Source: Wenzhouxiangella sp. AB-CW3
Lineage (GTDB): Bacteria; Pseudomonadota; Gammaproteobacteria; Xanthomonadales; Wenzhouxiangellaceae
Reading direction: 5' to 3'
Length of the DNA: 64,000 bases
NCBI RefSeq assembly: GCF_014725735.1
Contig: NZ_CP061368.1
Location: 1,069,225-1,133,224, forward strand
Position numbers and translations under genes: made by a program
Shown: positions 43,261-53,135 of the stretch, one piece after another
Numbering within the stretch: position 1 is the stretch's first letter
Layout: each line of letters starts with the position of its first letter
Notes under the pieces: model-generated
Told to the model about the DNA's origin: nothing
What the model saw: only the letters and a program-made list of their open reading frames with translations
Databases searched by the model: none

Positions 43261-44790
43261 CTAAAGGTCGAACTTGATGCCCTGGGCCAGCGGCATTTCG
43301 CGCGACCAGTTGATGGTGTTGGTCTGGCGGCGCATGTAGGCCTTCCAGGAATCCGAGCCGGACTCGCGTCCGCCGCCGGTTTCCTTCTCGCCACCGAAGG
43401 CACCGCCGATCTCGGCGCCCGAGGTGCCGATGTTGACGTTGGCAATGCCGGTGTCCGAACCCTTGTGTGAAAGGAAGAACTCGGCATTGCGCAGGTCGGT
43501 GGTGAAGATGGCAGACGACAGGCCCTGGCGCACGTTGTTGTGCTTTTCCATCGCCTCTTCCAGGGTCTTGTAGGAGATCACGTACAGGATGGGCGCGAAG
43601 GTTTCCTCCTGCACGATGTCCCATTCGTTCTCGGCCTTGATGATGGTCGGTTCGACGAAAAAGCCTTCGCGGTCGATGCGCTTGCCGCCGGTCAGTACCT
43701 TGCCGCCGGCTGCCTGTGCCCGTTCGACTGCCTGTTCGAAACGCTCGACGGCGCTTTCGTCGGTCAGCGGGCCCATCAAGGTGTCCTCATCCAGCGGGTC
43801 GCCGATGCGTACCTGCCCGTAGGCCTTGACCAGCGCTTCGGTGACCTTTTCTTCGATTGATTCGTGCACGATCAGTCGCCGCGTGGTGGTGCAGCGCTGA
43901 CCGGCGGTGCCGACGGCACCGAAGACAATCGCCGGCACGGCCAGGTCCAGGTCGGCAGTCTCGTCAAGAATGATGGCATTGTTGCCGCCCAGCTCCAGCA
44001 GGCTTTTGCCCATGCGCTTGGCAACGCGTTCACCGACCATGCGACCGACCTGGCTGGATCCGGTAAACGACATCAGGGCCACGCGCTCGTCGTCGATGAA
44101 GCGCTCGGCCAGTTCGTGGCCGTCTTCCATGAAGGATGTGAACACCGGCGGATAGTCGGTATCGGCCAGCGCCTCGTTGATGATGTTCTGTACCGCCGCA
44201 CAGCACAACACGCCCTTGGGGCTGGGCTTCCACACGGTGGCATTGCCGCAGATGGCCGAGATGAAGGCGTTCCAGGCATAGACGGCGACGGGAAAGTTGA
44301 AGGCGGTAACCACCCCGACCACGCCGAGCGGATGCCACTGTTCGTACATGCGGTGCCCGGGTCGTTCGGAATGCATGGTGTTGCCGTAGAGCATGCGCGA
44401 CTGGCCAAGGGCGAAATCGCCGATATCGATCATTTCCTGAACTTCGCCGTCGCCCTCGGGCTTGATCTTACCCATCTCCAGCGACACCAGCGAGCCGAGT
44501 GCGTCCTTGTAATCCCTCAGTGCATCATTGGCCAGGCGCACGGCATTGCCGCGTTCGGGTGCGGGGATCATGCGCCAGGCATCGGCGGCTTCCTGCGCGG
44601 TCTGGATAACCTTTTCGTATTCGGCCTGTGTCGCGGCGCTGACTTTCGCAATCACCGAGCCGTCGGTGGGATTGATCGATTCGATCAGCCGGTCATCGCG
44701 GATCTCGGACCACTGGCCCGGGCCGAAGCAGACGCCGGGGTTGATGTCGTTGAGTCCGAGGCGCTTGAGAAGGTCGCTGTGTGTGCTCAT
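43261..44790 (-). CDS. Aldehyde dehydrogenase, ALDH7 type (aminoadipate-semialdehyde/piperideine-6-carboxylate dehydrogenase)
   Basis: The 509-residue NAD-dependent enzyme shows the ALDH7/AmaB-like segments [29 protein letters not shown] with the general base Glu, and [12 protein letters not shown] with the catalytic Cys near residue 300. The family oxidises alpha-aminoadipate semialdehyde in lysine breakdown. ATG 44790 follows GAGAGG. No other lysine-catabolic gene is in the window, so the physiological role is inferred from family only. Confidence 0.88.
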   Translation of the reverse strand: MSTHSDLLKRLGLNDINPGVCFGPGQWSEIRDDRLIESINPTDGSVIAKVSAATQAEYEKVIQTAQEAADAWRMIPAPERGNAVRLANDALRDYKDALGSLVSLEMGKIKPEGDGEVQEMIDIGDFALGQSRMLYGNTMHSERPGHRMYEQWHPLGVVGVVTAFNFPVAVYAWNAFISAICGNATVWKPSPKGVLCCAAVQNIINEALADTDYPPVFTSFMEDGHELAERFIDDERVALMSFTGSSQVGRMVGERVAKRMGKSLLELGGNNAIILDETADLDLAVPAIVFGAVGTAGQRCTTTRRLIVHESIEEKVTEALVKAYGQVRIGDPLDEDTLMGPLTDESAVERFEQAVERAQAAGGKVLTGGKRIDREGFFVEPTIIKAENEWDIVQEETFAPILYVISYKTLEEAMEKHNNVRQGLSSAIFTTDLRNAEFFLSHKGSDTGIANVNIGTSGAEIGGAFGGEKETGGGRESGSDSWKAYMRRQTNTINWSREMPLAQGIKFDL

Positions 44791-45120
44791 GGTACTGGTG
44801 TTCCTCTCGAATTGGGCTTTATTTGGAAACAGACCATTATCGCACCGATGGCGGCGCGAGTCAGAGCGCAGCATGATATTCTTGCCGGCAGGAATCGAGG
44901 GTGTTTCCCCGGCTGAACCCGCCGCCATGAAGGCGGCCGGCCGGTTTGTGTACCCTTGAGCGCAAACGAGTCAACCCGGCGATGCCCCGGACGCAAGATG
45001 CTCCGGGATTATGTGTCCGCAATGGTCGGCAATAGCCGGGGTTATCGAAACTATCCGGCCGGGCTGTGGTCAGTTGACCAGGTGCCCGGCCGTCTGCCAA
45101 GAAAGCCGAGGACGGCCCAG

Positions 45121-45702
45121 ATGGGCGAACGGGAAGTTGATCAAGCGCTGGTAGAGCGTGTACAGAAAGGAGACAAGAAGGCCTTTGACTTGCTGGTCTC
45201 GAAATACCAGCACAAGATCATCAGCCTGATTTCACGCTATGTCTCTGATCACGCCGAGGCCATGGACGTGGCCCAGGAAGCCTTTATCAAGGCTTACCGG
45301 GCCTTGCCACGGTTTCGCGGCGACAGCGCGTTCTACACCTGGATCTACCGGATCGCCATCAACACGGCCAAGAATCACCTGGTCGCTCAGGGCCGCCGTC
45401 CGCCGCTTTCGGATGTCGATGCCCAGGACGCGGAACAATTTCAGGTTGATACGCGTCTGAAGGAACAGGATTCGCCCGAGCATGAGCTGCTTCGACAGGA
45501 AATCGAACGCACCATCAACGAGGCGATTGCCGACCTGCCCGAGGATCTGCGCGTGGCCATCACGCTTCGGGAAATGGAAGGCATGAGCTACGAAGAGATT
45601 GCAACGACCATGGATTGCCCGATCGGCACCGTGCGATCAAGGATTTTTCGGGCCAGAGAGGCCATTGACGCTCGCCTCCGCCCCCTTCTCGACAATCAAT
45701 GA
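45121..45702 (+). CDS. rpoE: Extracytoplasmic-function sigma factor RpoE/AlgU
   Basis: ATG 45121 is 7 bp after GAGGAC and gives 193 residues, close to AlgU. Region 2 has QEAFIKAYRALPRFRGDSAFYTWIYRIA and region 4 has DLPEDLRVAITLREMEGMSYEEIA. It is the first gene of rpoE-mucA-mucB-rseC-mucD and controls the envelope-stress response. A weak candidate for an autoregulated promoter (GAAACT, 17 bp, TCAGT near 45050-45080) is visible but not convincing. Confidence 0.95.
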   Translation: MGEREVDQALVERVQKGDKKAFDLLVSKYQHKIISLISRYVSDHAEAMDVAQEAFIKAYRALPRFRGDSAFYTWIYRIAINTAKNHLVAQGRRPPLSDVDAQDAEQFQVDTRLKEQDSPEHELLRQEIERTINEAIADLPEDLRVAITLREMEGMSYEEIATTMDCPIGTVRSRIFRAREAIDARLRPLLDNQ

Positions 45703-45718
45703 ATACGGACGACAAACG

Positions 45719-46351
45719 ATGAGTGAATCGAACCGGGAACACCTCTCCAGCCTGATGGACGGGGAACTCGAACGCGGTGCGCAAAAGTTTCTGCTGCGGC
45801 GCATCGGCGACGACTCCGATATGCAGTCTGCCTGGCAACGCTTCCACACGGTTCGAGCTTGCTTGCACGGTGAATTCCAGGGGGGTTCCGACCTGTCGCA
45901 ACGAGTGGCCGAGGCGCTGGCCGATGAGCCCGTACCTGGTGCGAGCAACAGCCGCCTGCGAACCTGGCTGAAGCCGGTGGCCGGTGGCGCCATTGCCGCC
46001 AGCGTGGCCCTGGTGGCCATCGTCGGCATCAACACCACCATGGTCGATCATCAGACGTCCCAGTCCGAACAGCCCGGTTTTGTCAGTCAGTCCACGTCGC
46101 TGGATCAGCCATTTGCGCGCTCCACAGTCAGTTCAACGGTGCCGGTGAGCTTTTCCGACAGCAGTGATGCCGAGCGCCAACGTATCAGTGGACATGTGCT
46201 CAGGCATCATCAGGCCTCCGGTGGCGCCGGCTTTGTTTCATATGTTCCCATCGTGACCGGCGTGAGCAGCGAAGGCGTGGAGATTCGCCTGCAGCCACGA
46301 CCGTCGGAAGATGAAAGGCCGGCTCGGGACTCAGGCTCCACGGGACGCTAG
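45719..46351 (+). CDS. mucA: Anti-sigma factor MucA/RseA
   Basis: The 210-residue protein has the cytoplasmic anti-sigma N-terminus (HLSSLMDGELERGAQKFLLRRI...AWQRFHTVRACL), one membrane segment at about 84-105 and a periplasmic tail. It holds RpoE inactive until cleaved by DegS/RseP-type proteases. It lies 16 bp after rpoE. Confidence 0.92.
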   Translation: MSESNREHLSSLMDGELERGAQKFLLRRIGDDSDMQSAWQRFHTVRACLHGEFQGGSDLSQRVAEALADEPVPGASNSRLRTWLKPVAGGAIAASVALVAIVGINTTMVDHQTSQSEQPGFVSQSTSLDQPFARSTVSSTVPVSFSDSSDAERQRISGHVLRHHQASGGAGFVSYVPIVTGVSSEGVEIRLQPRPSEDERPARDSGSTGR

Positions 46352-46354
46352 ATC

Positions 46355-47362
46355 ATGAAAGCTTCCTTCCGCAATGGAGGTCTCACGGCCCTGACCACGC
46401 TGTGGATCGCGGCCCTGATCAGTGGCCCCCTGCAGGCCGACGAGGAAGTTCAGCACTGGCTCGATCGTATGGCCCGAGCGGTCGAAACGCTGGATTACCG
46501 CGGCACCCTGGTTCACGTGCGCGAAGATCGTGTCGATACCCTGCGGATCATTCACCGGGCCGATGAAGACGGCGTGCGCGAGCGCATCTATGCTGTCGAT
46601 GGCGAACCGCGAGAAGTCCTGCGTGATGGCAACAAGGTTCGCTGCCTGTTGCCCGGTGACGAGCCCCAGGTGATGGAAAGCCAGCTGGCCGGTCGCCTGC
46701 TGCCCCATCTGCCGGTCAATCGCCTGACCAGTCCGGAGTCGGCTTACAACATGAGTCTGGAAGGGCAGGACCGGGTGGCCGGCATGATGACCCGGAGGAT
46801 CAGTATCGATCCGCGAGACCAGTATCGATATGGTTACCGGCTATGGCTCGAGGAAAGCACCGGCATGCTGTTGCGTTATGCACTGACTGACCCCGAAGGC
46901 CGCCAGCTGCAGCAGCTTGCCTTTACCAGTATCGAACTGGGTGCCTCCATTTCCGATTCCGAGCTGGCCCCGGCGATGACCGAGGCGCCGAGAACCCTGA
47001 CCACCCTGCTCGACGACAACGAGGGCCGGGTGGGCACTGGCCGGCGTCATGAAGCCTTCCAGGACCGTGTGCCGCCGGGCTTCAAGCTGGCCAACATCGG
47101 CCAGGGCCGTGCCGAGAACGGGGAAGAATTCGAACATCTGCTGTTCAGCGACGGCCTGGCCAGTTTTTCCATTTATCTCGAACCGGCCGGGCCCGAATCA
47201 ACGGGTAGTCGCATCAAGGCCATGGGTGCAGTACACGTGTTCACCGACCAGAGCGGTGGGCGTTCGCTGACCGTGGTCGGCGAAGTCCCTGCTGAAACGG
47301 TTGAGTATGTCGGTCAGCGCTTCCGGCTTGGAAGCGGGGAAAGTGGTCCTTCCGGCGATTGA
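46355..47362 (+). CDS. mucB: Periplasmic sigma-E regulator MucB/RseB
   Basis: The 335-residue protein has a signal peptide (cleavage near residue 28) and the LolA-like MucB/RseB fold with VETLDYRGTLVHVRED near the start. It protects MucA from proteolysis and senses misfolded envelope components such as lipopolysaccharide. It begins 3 bp after mucA, and its stop overlaps the ATG of rseC. Confidence 0.92.
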   Translation: MKASFRNGGLTALTTLWIAALISGPLQADEEVQHWLDRMARAVETLDYRGTLVHVREDRVDTLRIIHRADEDGVRERIYAVDGEPREVLRDGNKVRCLLPGDEPQVMESQLAGRLLPHLPVNRLTSPESAYNMSLEGQDRVAGMMTRRISIDPRDQYRYGYRLWLEESTGMLLRYALTDPEGRQLQQLAFTSIELGASISDSELAPAMTEAPRTLTTLLDDNEGRVGTGRRHEAFQDRVPPGFKLANIGQGRAENGEEFEHLLFSDGLASFSIYLEPAGPESTGSRIKAMGAVHVFTDQSGGRSLTVVGEVPAETVEYVGQRFRLGSGESGPSGD

Positions 47363-47826
47363 TGCAGGAGCATTCCTGGCAGGTTGCCGAAGTCCTGGCA
47401 AGCCGCGAAGGGCACCTTCGCCTCGGTTTCGACCGGCCTGATTTCTGTCAGCGCTGCCGGTCGGGGCAGGGATGTGGCGCCGGTGTGTTCGCGGCCCTGT
47501 TTCCGCGCCGGCGGCTTGAGATCGATGTGCATGGCGAACCGCTTGCAACCGTTGGCGACTGGGTGCGCGTGGGGTTGCCGAACCGGTCACTGGCCCTGGC
47601 GGCCGCTCTGGTCTATGGTTTGCCGCTGAGCGGCTTCGTGTTCGGGCTGTTGCCGGCTCACTTTCTGGTCGACAGCGGTCCGTTGCGCGACTTGCTGGCG
47701 CTGATTTTTGGCTTGGCTCTGGCAATGGCCGGCTGGCGACTGGGCCAGGTGTTGTTGCCACGCCAGGTGCGCCCGGTTATCGAGCCATTGTCTTGCCGAC
47801 CGACCACCTCCAGATCATCCACTTGA
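47362..47826 (+). CDS. rseC: RseC/MucC-family membrane protein
   Basis: The 154-residue protein has an N-terminal cysteine cluster (Cys29, Cys32, Cys38 in CQRCRSGQGCGAG) and two membrane segments (about 70-95 and 100-120), as in RseC/MucC. The family modulates RpoE and is linked to SoxR reduction in E. coli. ATG 47362 overlaps the mucB stop by one base. Confidence 0.85.
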   Translation: MQEHSWQVAEVLASREGHLRLGFDRPDFCQRCRSGQGCGAGVFAALFPRRRLEIDVHGEPLATVGDWVRVGLPNRSLALAAALVYGLPLSGFVFGLLPAHFLVDSGPLRDLLALIFGLALAMAGWRLGQVLLPRQVRPVIEPLSCRPTTSRSST

Positions 47827-47854
47827 CGAGTCCAATCAGAACTCCGGAGCAATC

Positions 47855-49264
47855 ATGCTGAATAGATTCCTGAGCATCACTGTCTGCCTGGTCGCATTCG
47901 CTTTGCAGGATGCCCATGGCGCACGTGAAGATTTCACCGACCTGGTCGAGAACTCGATTCCGGCGGTGGTCAATATCGAGACCACGCGCTTCGGTTCACG
48001 GCCGTCCGAGCAGCCTGAAGAACGCAGCGACATGCCCGAAGACCTGCCGGAGATGTTCCGGCGCTTCTTCGATCCGCATGGTCAGGGCCCGCGAGGTCGT
48101 CCTGATCGACGTGGTGGCGGTTCGGGTTTCATCATCGATGATGACGGTCTGGTGATCACCAATCATCATGTGATCGAAGGTGCTGACGAGATCATCGTGC
48201 GCCTGGCCGATCGGCGCGAGTTCGAGGCCGAACTGGTCGGTTCGGACGCCCAGACCGACATCGCGGTGCTGCGTATCGATGCCTCCGACCTGCCGACCCT
48301 GGAGTTCGGAGAAACCCAGTCGCTCAAGCCCGGCGAGTGGGTCATCGCGATCGGTTCACCGTTTCAGTTCGAACAGTCGGTCACCGCCGGCATTGTCAGC
48401 GCCAAGGGAAGAACCCAGGGGGCGCAGCAGCAGTACGTGCCCTTTATCCAGACCGATGTCGCCATCAACCGGGGCAATTCCGGTGGGCCGCTGATTCGTA
48501 CCGATGGCAGCGTGGTGGGTATCAACTCCTGGATTCTCAGCTCGCACGGCGGCAATATCGGCCTGTCGTTTTCCATTCCGGTCGAAGTGGCCATGAATTC
48601 GGTCGAGCAGCTGCTGGAACATGGCCGCGTTCGCCGTGGTTACCTGGGCGTGGAAATCGGCGAGGTGACTCGTGACCATGCTGATGCAGCCGATCTGGAC
48701 CGGCCCATAGGCGCCCTGGTCAGCCGGGTGCAGCCCGACAGTGCAGCCGAGGCCGCCGGTGTGGAAGTGGGCGACATCATCATTGAATTCAATGGTTTGC
48801 CGGTCAAGCGCAGTGGCGACCTGCCGCCGATGGTCGGCATGGTGAGGCCGGACTCGGAGGTCGAGCTGGTCGTGTGGCGCTGGGGTGAGCGCAAGACCCT
48901 GACCACCCGTCTGCATGAGCTCGATGAAGACGATGTCGACGTGCCAGCCGACGAGGGGCCGGTTGAACCGACCAATGCCCTGGGCCTGGTGGTCGAACCG
49001 CTCAGCAGTGAGATGCGTCGTCGCATGGGCGATCCGGAAGGCGGTGTCCTGATTCGCGATGTCGAAAGCGACAACGCCTATCGTGCCGGCGTGCGCAGCG
49101 GCCAGCTCATTCTCATGATCAACAACCAGCGCATTGGCGGCATGGACGACTTCAATGCCATTGTCGATGCCCTGCCGGAAGGCCGGACAGTGGCGCTGCT
49201 GGTCCAGCGCTCCGACGGCAACACGGCCTTTATCGCCTACCAGCCGGAAGGACAGGGCGACTGA
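47855..49264 (+). CDS. mucD: Periplasmic serine protease MucD (DegP/Do family)
   Basis: ATG 47855 gives 469 residues with a signal peptide (cleavage near 22). The trypsin-like domain has His105 (ITNHHVIEG), Asp135 (TDIAVLR) and Ser209 (GNSGGP), almost the positions in E. coli DegP. Two PDZ domains follow (about 275-370 and 385-465). It degrades misfolded periplasmic proteins and dampens the sigma-E response. It is the last gene of the muc operon. Confidence 0.95.
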   Translation: MLNRFLSITVCLVAFALQDAHGAREDFTDLVENSIPAVVNIETTRFGSRPSEQPEERSDMPEDLPEMFRRFFDPHGQGPRGRPDRRGGGSGFIIDDDGLVITNHHVIEGADEIIVRLADRREFEAELVGSDAQTDIAVLRIDASDLPTLEFGETQSLKPGEWVIAIGSPFQFEQSVTAGIVSAKGRTQGAQQQYVPFIQTDVAINRGNSGGPLIRTDGSVVGINSWILSSHGGNIGLSFSIPVEVAMNSVEQLLEHGRVRRGYLGVEIGEVTRDHADAADLDRPIGALVSRVQPDSAAEAAGVEVGDIIIEFNGLPVKRSGDLPPMVGMVRPDSEVELVVWRWGERKTLTTRLHELDEDDVDVPADEGPVEPTNALGLVVEPLSSEMRRRMGDPEGGVLIRDVESDNAYRAGVRSGQLILMINNQRIGGMDDFNAIVDALPEGRTVALLVQRSDGNTAFIAYQPEGQGD

Positions 49265-49352
49265 TCGCCGCCCGGCGCACCGCACGGTCGAGCATGACTG
49301 CCTCAGCCGTGCGGCCCACTTGGGTTAATATACTCAGGTTGTCCCGACCACA

Positions 49353-49374
49353 CGCCCCCGGTCTGCCGGGGGCG
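49353..49374 (+). terminator. GC-rich hairpin between mucD and lepA
   Basis: CGCCCCCGG-TCTG-CCGGGGGCG forms a 9-bp perfect stem followed by only TTT. It could end the muc operon, but since it lies 17 bp before lepA it may also be an attenuator or translation-affecting hairpin if lepA is transcribed from the AT-rich stretch at 49325-49331. Confidence 0.6.
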
Positions 49375-49390
49375 TTTCGATTGTGAACTT

Positions 49391-51196
49391 ATGACCGATA
49401 CCCGCCGAATCCGAAATTTTTCCATCATCGCGCATGTCGATCACGGAAAGTCCACCCTGGCCGATCGTTTCATCCAGGTCTGCGGCGGGCTGACCGATCG
49501 GGAAATGGCCGCACAGGTGCTGGATTCGATGGATCTTGAACGCGAGCGCGGGATTACCATCAAGGCCCAGAGTGTGACGCTGGATTTCCAGGCGGCCGAC
49601 GGGCAGATCTACCAGCTCAATTTTATCGATACACCGGGGCATGTAGATTTTTCTTACGAGGTGTCGCGCTCACTGGCCGCCTGCGAAGGTGCATTGCTCG
49701 TGGTCGATGCCGCGCAGGGCGTGGAGGCCCAGAGTGTTGCCAATTGCTACACGGCGGTCGAGCAGGGCCTGGAAGTCATTCCGGTAATCAACAAGATCGA
49801 CCTGCCGGCTGCCGATCCCGAGCGCGTCAGGCACCAGATCGAGGACATCATCGGCATTGATGCCTCAGATGCCCTGCTGGTCAGTGCCAAGACCGGTGAC
49901 GGGGTGCGCGAGATCCTGGAAGCCCTGGTAGACCGGATTCCGGCACCGGAAGACCGCTCCGACGCCCCGCTCAAGGCGCTGATTGTCGACTCCTGGTTCG
50001 ACAACTACCTGGGCGTGAACTCGCTGGTGCGCATCAAGGAGGGGCGGCTGGATAAAGGCGACAAGATCCGGGTGATGTCGACCGGTGAAGAATACGGCGC
50101 CGACCAGATCGGCATTTTCACGCCCAAGCGCACGCCCGGCAAGACGCTGCACTGCGGACAGGTCGGCTTCATTTCGGCCGGCATCAAGGAAGTGCATGGT
50201 GCACCGGTCGGTGACACCATCACCACCGCCCGCGAGCCGGCCGAAAAGCCGTTGCCGGGATTCAAGGCGCTGCAGCCACGGGTGTTCGCCGGCATTTTTC
50301 CGGTCGATTCATCCGACTATCCCGATTTGCGCGAAGCACTCGACAAGCTGCAGCTCAATGATTCCTCGCTGCAGTTCGAGCCCGAAACCTCCGTGGCCCT
50401 GGGCTTCGGCTTTCGCTGCGGGTTTCTCGGCATGCTGCACATGGAAATCGTGCAGGAGCGTCTCGAGCGCGAGTACGATCTCGACTTGATCACGACCGCA
50501 CCGACGGTCATCTACGAGGTCGAACTGACTGACGGCGAAGTGCTCACCCTGGACAACCCGGCGAGCATGCCGCCGGTCAACAAGATTGCCGAGATCCGCG
50601 AGCCGGTGATTCTGGGCAATATTCTTGTGCCGCAGGACTATGTCGGCCCGGTCATCGGGCTGTGCGAGGAAAAGCGGGGCCACCAGCGCGACATGCGCTT
50701 TATCGGCGGACAGGTCCAGCTGACCTACGAGCTGCCGATGTCGGAAGTGGTGATGGATTTCTTCGACCGGCTCAAGTCGGTCAGTCGCGGCTTCGCCTCT
50801 TTCGAGTATGATTTCCTCCGTCACCAGGCCGGGCCTTTCGTGCGGCTTGACTTGTTGATCAACGGCGAGAAGGTGGATGCGCTTTCGACCATCGTGCACC
50901 GTGAGGCGGCCGACAGGCGTGGCCGCGAGCTGGCCGAACGCATGCGCGAGCTGATACCGCGGCAGATGTTCGATATTGCCATCCAGGCGGCCATTGGCTC
51001 GCACATCATTGCCCGGTCCACGGTCAAGGCTTACCGCAAGAATGTCACGGCCAAGTGCTATGGCGGCGATATCACGCGCAAGCGCAAGTTGCTGGAAAAA
51101 CAGAAGGCCGGTAAACGGCGCATGAAGCAGGTCGGCAAGATCGACATTCCCCAGGAAGCGTTTCTGGCCGTGCTGCGAACCGACCAGGAGAAATAA
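49391..51196 (+). CDS. lepA: Elongation factor 4 (LepA)
   Basis: The 601-residue GTPase has [12 protein letters not shown] (G1), the [10 protein letters not shown] switch I, DTPGHVDF (G3) and NKIDLP (G4). The EF4-specific C-terminal domain ends with [27 protein letters not shown]. It acts on the ribosome during stress-affected translation. Only 5 bp separate it from lepB, the usual gene pair. Confidence 0.97.
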   Translation: MTDTRRIRNFSIIAHVDHGKSTLADRFIQVCGGLTDREMAAQVLDSMDLERERGITIKAQSVTLDFQAADGQIYQLNFIDTPGHVDFSYEVSRSLAACEGALLVVDAAQGVEAQSVANCYTAVEQGLEVIPVINKIDLPAADPERVRHQIEDIIGIDASDALLVSAKTGDGVREILEALVDRIPAPEDRSDAPLKALIVDSWFDNYLGVNSLVRIKEGRLDKGDKIRVMSTGEEYGADQIGIFTPKRTPGKTLHCGQVGFISAGIKEVHGAPVGDTITTAREPAEKPLPGFKALQPRVFAGIFPVDSSDYPDLREALDKLQLNDSSLQFEPETSVALGFGFRCGFLGMLHMEIVQERLEREYDLDLITTAPTVIYEVELTDGEVLTLDNPASMPPVNKIAEIREPVILGNILVPQDYVGPVIGLCEEKRGHQRDMRFIGGQVQLTYELPMSEVVMDFFDRLKSVSRGFASFEYDFLRHQAGPFVRLDLLINGEKVDALSTIVHREAADRRGRELAERMRELIPRQMFDIAIQAAIGSHIIARSTVKAYRKNVTAKCYGGDITRKRKLLEKQKAGKRRMKQVGKIDIPQEAFLAVLRTDQEK

Positions 51197-51201
51197 GCAT
51201 C

Positions 51202-51984
51202 ATGAATCTGGATTTTGCCCTGATCCTGACCGTGCTGACGCTGGTCACCTTCGTGTTCTGGGTGATCGAGCGCTTCTGGCGCAAGCGCCGGCAGGCCGAG
51301 GCCGAAAAACCGGTTGAAAAGACCGTCGAGGTGGTCGGATCGCTGTTTCCGATACTGCTGATCGTGCTGCTGTTCCGGTCCTTTCTGTTCGAGCCGTTCA
51401 AGATTCCTTCCGGCTCAATGATTCCGACGCTCTGGATTGGCGATTTCATCGTCGTCAACAAGTATGCCTATGGGCTCAGGCTGCCGGTTGGCAATCACCG
51501 TTTCATGGAGATCGGCGATCCGGAGCGCGGTGACGTGGCCGTGTTCCGCTACCCGGTGGATCCGCGCATCAACTACATCAAGCGCATCATCGGCCTGCCC
51601 GGCGATACCGTGACCTATCGCAACAAGGTGCTGTTCATCAATGGCGAGCCGGTCACCCAGGACAGTGAAGGCCGCTGGGTGGGCGAGGGCCTGAACCGGA
51701 ATCCACCCGGTACGCGCCCGGAAAAGCGCCTGGAACACCTCGGAGAAGAGCCTCACAATATCGTCATCTACCCTGATCGTCCCGATGTCGAAACGCGCAC
51801 CTGGACCGTGCCCGAGGGGCAATACTTTGTGCTCGGAGACAATCGTGACCAGTCGCTCGACAGCCGGGCCTGGGGCTTTGTGTCCGAGGACCTCCTGGTG
51901 GGCCGCGCCGTGCGCATCTGGATGCACTGGGACTGTTCGCGCGGCTGTGTGGACTGGGGAAGAATTGGTGATAGAATTCAGTGA
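51202..51984 (+). CDS. lepB: Signal peptidase I
   Basis: The 260-residue membrane peptidase cleaves signal peptides of exported proteins. Two N-terminal hydrophobic segments precede the catalytic Ser72 (PSGSM) and Lys127 (YIKRIIGLPGD). The GDNRDQSLDSR box E lies near residue 215. It follows lepA by 5 bp. Confidence 0.97.
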   Translation: MNLDFALILTVLTLVTFVFWVIERFWRKRRQAEAEKPVEKTVEVVGSLFPILLIVLLFRSFLFEPFKIPSGSMIPTLWIGDFIVVNKYAYGLRLPVGNHRFMEIGDPERGDVAVFRYPVDPRINYIKRIIGLPGDTVTYRNKVLFINGEPVTQDSEGRWVGEGLNRNPPGTRPEKRLEHLGEEPHNIVIYPDRPDVETRTWTVPEGQYFVLGDNRDQSLDSRAWGFVSEDLLVGRAVRIWMHWDCSRGCVDWGRIGDRIQ

Positions 51985-52036
51985 AAAGGGGTCGAGAGAC
52001 TGAATATGCCGGGATAGCAGCGAGGGAACGCAAGGA

Positions 52037-52408
52037 ATGACCGCAATCGAAAGACAACGCGGGCTGAGCCTGCCGGGTTTCATGGGGCTGCTGGTCCTGG
52101 TGCTGTTCTTTACCTACATCGGCATCAAGCTGGTCCCCATCTATCTCAACCACATGTCCGTGGTCAGCGAGATGAAGGCGGTGGCCGAACAGTCCGGAAT
52201 CGCGAGTGAAACGCCCCAGGCCATCACCCGCCAGCTGATGGACCGGTTCAACATCAGCTACGTGGACCATGTCGATGCCGATCACGTCAGCATTGAGCGT
52301 GGCGATGTCGGTATGGAAATGGTCGTCGAGTACGAAGTGGAGACCCATCTGATCGCCAACATCGATGCGATCGTCAAGTTTCAACGTGTCGAACGACTCC
52401 AGGACTGA
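52037..52408 (+). CDS. DUF4845 family membrane protein
   Basis: The 123-residue protein begins with the short basic stretch and single membrane segment (about 10-30; LPGFMGLLVLVLFFTYIGIKL) of DUF4845. Its small outer domain probably faces the periplasm. It sits between lepB and rnc in many Gammaproteobacteria; its function is not known. It overlaps rnc by about 23-44 bp, depending on the start used there. Confidence 0.85.
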   Translation: MTAIERQRGLSLPGFMGLLVLVLFFTYIGIKLVPIYLNHMSVVSEMKAVAEQSGIASETPQAITRQLMDRFNISYVDHVDADHVSIERGDVGMEMVVEYEVETHLIANIDAIVKFQRVERLQD

Positions 52409-53135
52409 CCGACCGCGGGCCCTGCCCGGCATCGACTACCAGTTTCGAGACCCCGGTCTGCTCGAACGTGCGCTGACCCACCGAAGTTGCGGGCCGGGGC
52501 ACTACGAGCGGCTTGAATTCCTCGGCGATAGCCTGCTCAGCCTGGTCATTTCCGAGCAGCTCTATCGGCGCTGGCCACACGCTCCTGAAGGTGATCTCAG
52601 CCGGCTTCGCTCCCGCCTGGTGCGTGATGTCACGCTGGCCTCGCTGGCACGCGAACTGGATCTGGGCCCGCACCTCAGGCTGGGTGCGGGCGAGCTTCGC
52701 AGCGGCGGCTTTCTGCGTGACTCGATACTGGCCGATGTGTTCGAGGCGCTGCTCGGAGCCATTTACCTCGATGGCGGTTTCGATGCGGCCCGGCAGGTGA
52801 TCTGCACATTGTTCGAGCCCAGGCTGCAATCCCTGCCCGATGCCGATTCGCTCAAGGATCCGAAAACCCGGCTTCAGGAGCTGCTGCAGTCGCGAGGATA
52901 CGCTCTGCCGGAATACCAGGTCATCGAAGAGTCAGGGGCCGATCATGCCAAGCGTTTCCTAGTCGAATGCCGGGCGCAGGATTTGATTGCGCCAGTCACC
53001 GCCGAGGCAGGCAGCCGGCGCAAGGCCGAGCAGGCCGCCGCCCGAATCATGCACGAACGCCTGGTCGAACATTTCGACGGCCGGGCCGATGAAGGAAGTC
53101 AAGTGAACGAGGCAAACGGAACCCAACCATCATGA
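52386..53135 (+). CDS. rnc: Ribonuclease III
   Basis: About 249 residues. The RNase III signature YERLEFLGDSLL carries the metal-binding acidic residues, with the second set in ADVFEALLGAIYLD. A double-stranded-RNA-binding domain occupies roughly 155-225. It processes rRNA and other structured RNAs. The start is ambiguous: GTG 52386 gives an N-terminus near family length, and ATG 52365 would add seven residues. Both lie inside the upstream DUF4845 gene. Confidence 0.95.
   Translation: MSNDSRTDRPRALPGIDYQFRDPGLLERALTHRSCGPGHYERLEFLGDSLLSLVISEQLYRRWPHAPEGDLSRLRSRLVRDVTLASLARELDLGPHLRLGAGELRSGGFLRDSILADVFEALLGAIYLDGGFDAARQVICTLFEPRLQSLPDADSLKDPKTRLQELLQSRGYALPEYQVIEESGADHAKRFLVECRAQDLIAPVTAEAGSRRKAEQAAARIMHERLVEHFDGRADEGSQVNEANGTQPS

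Noticed and set aside
45040-45090. Autoregulated sigma-E promoter before rpoE
   Set aside because: The best match, GAAACT with TCAGT at 17 bp, agrees with only part of the consensus; too weak to list.
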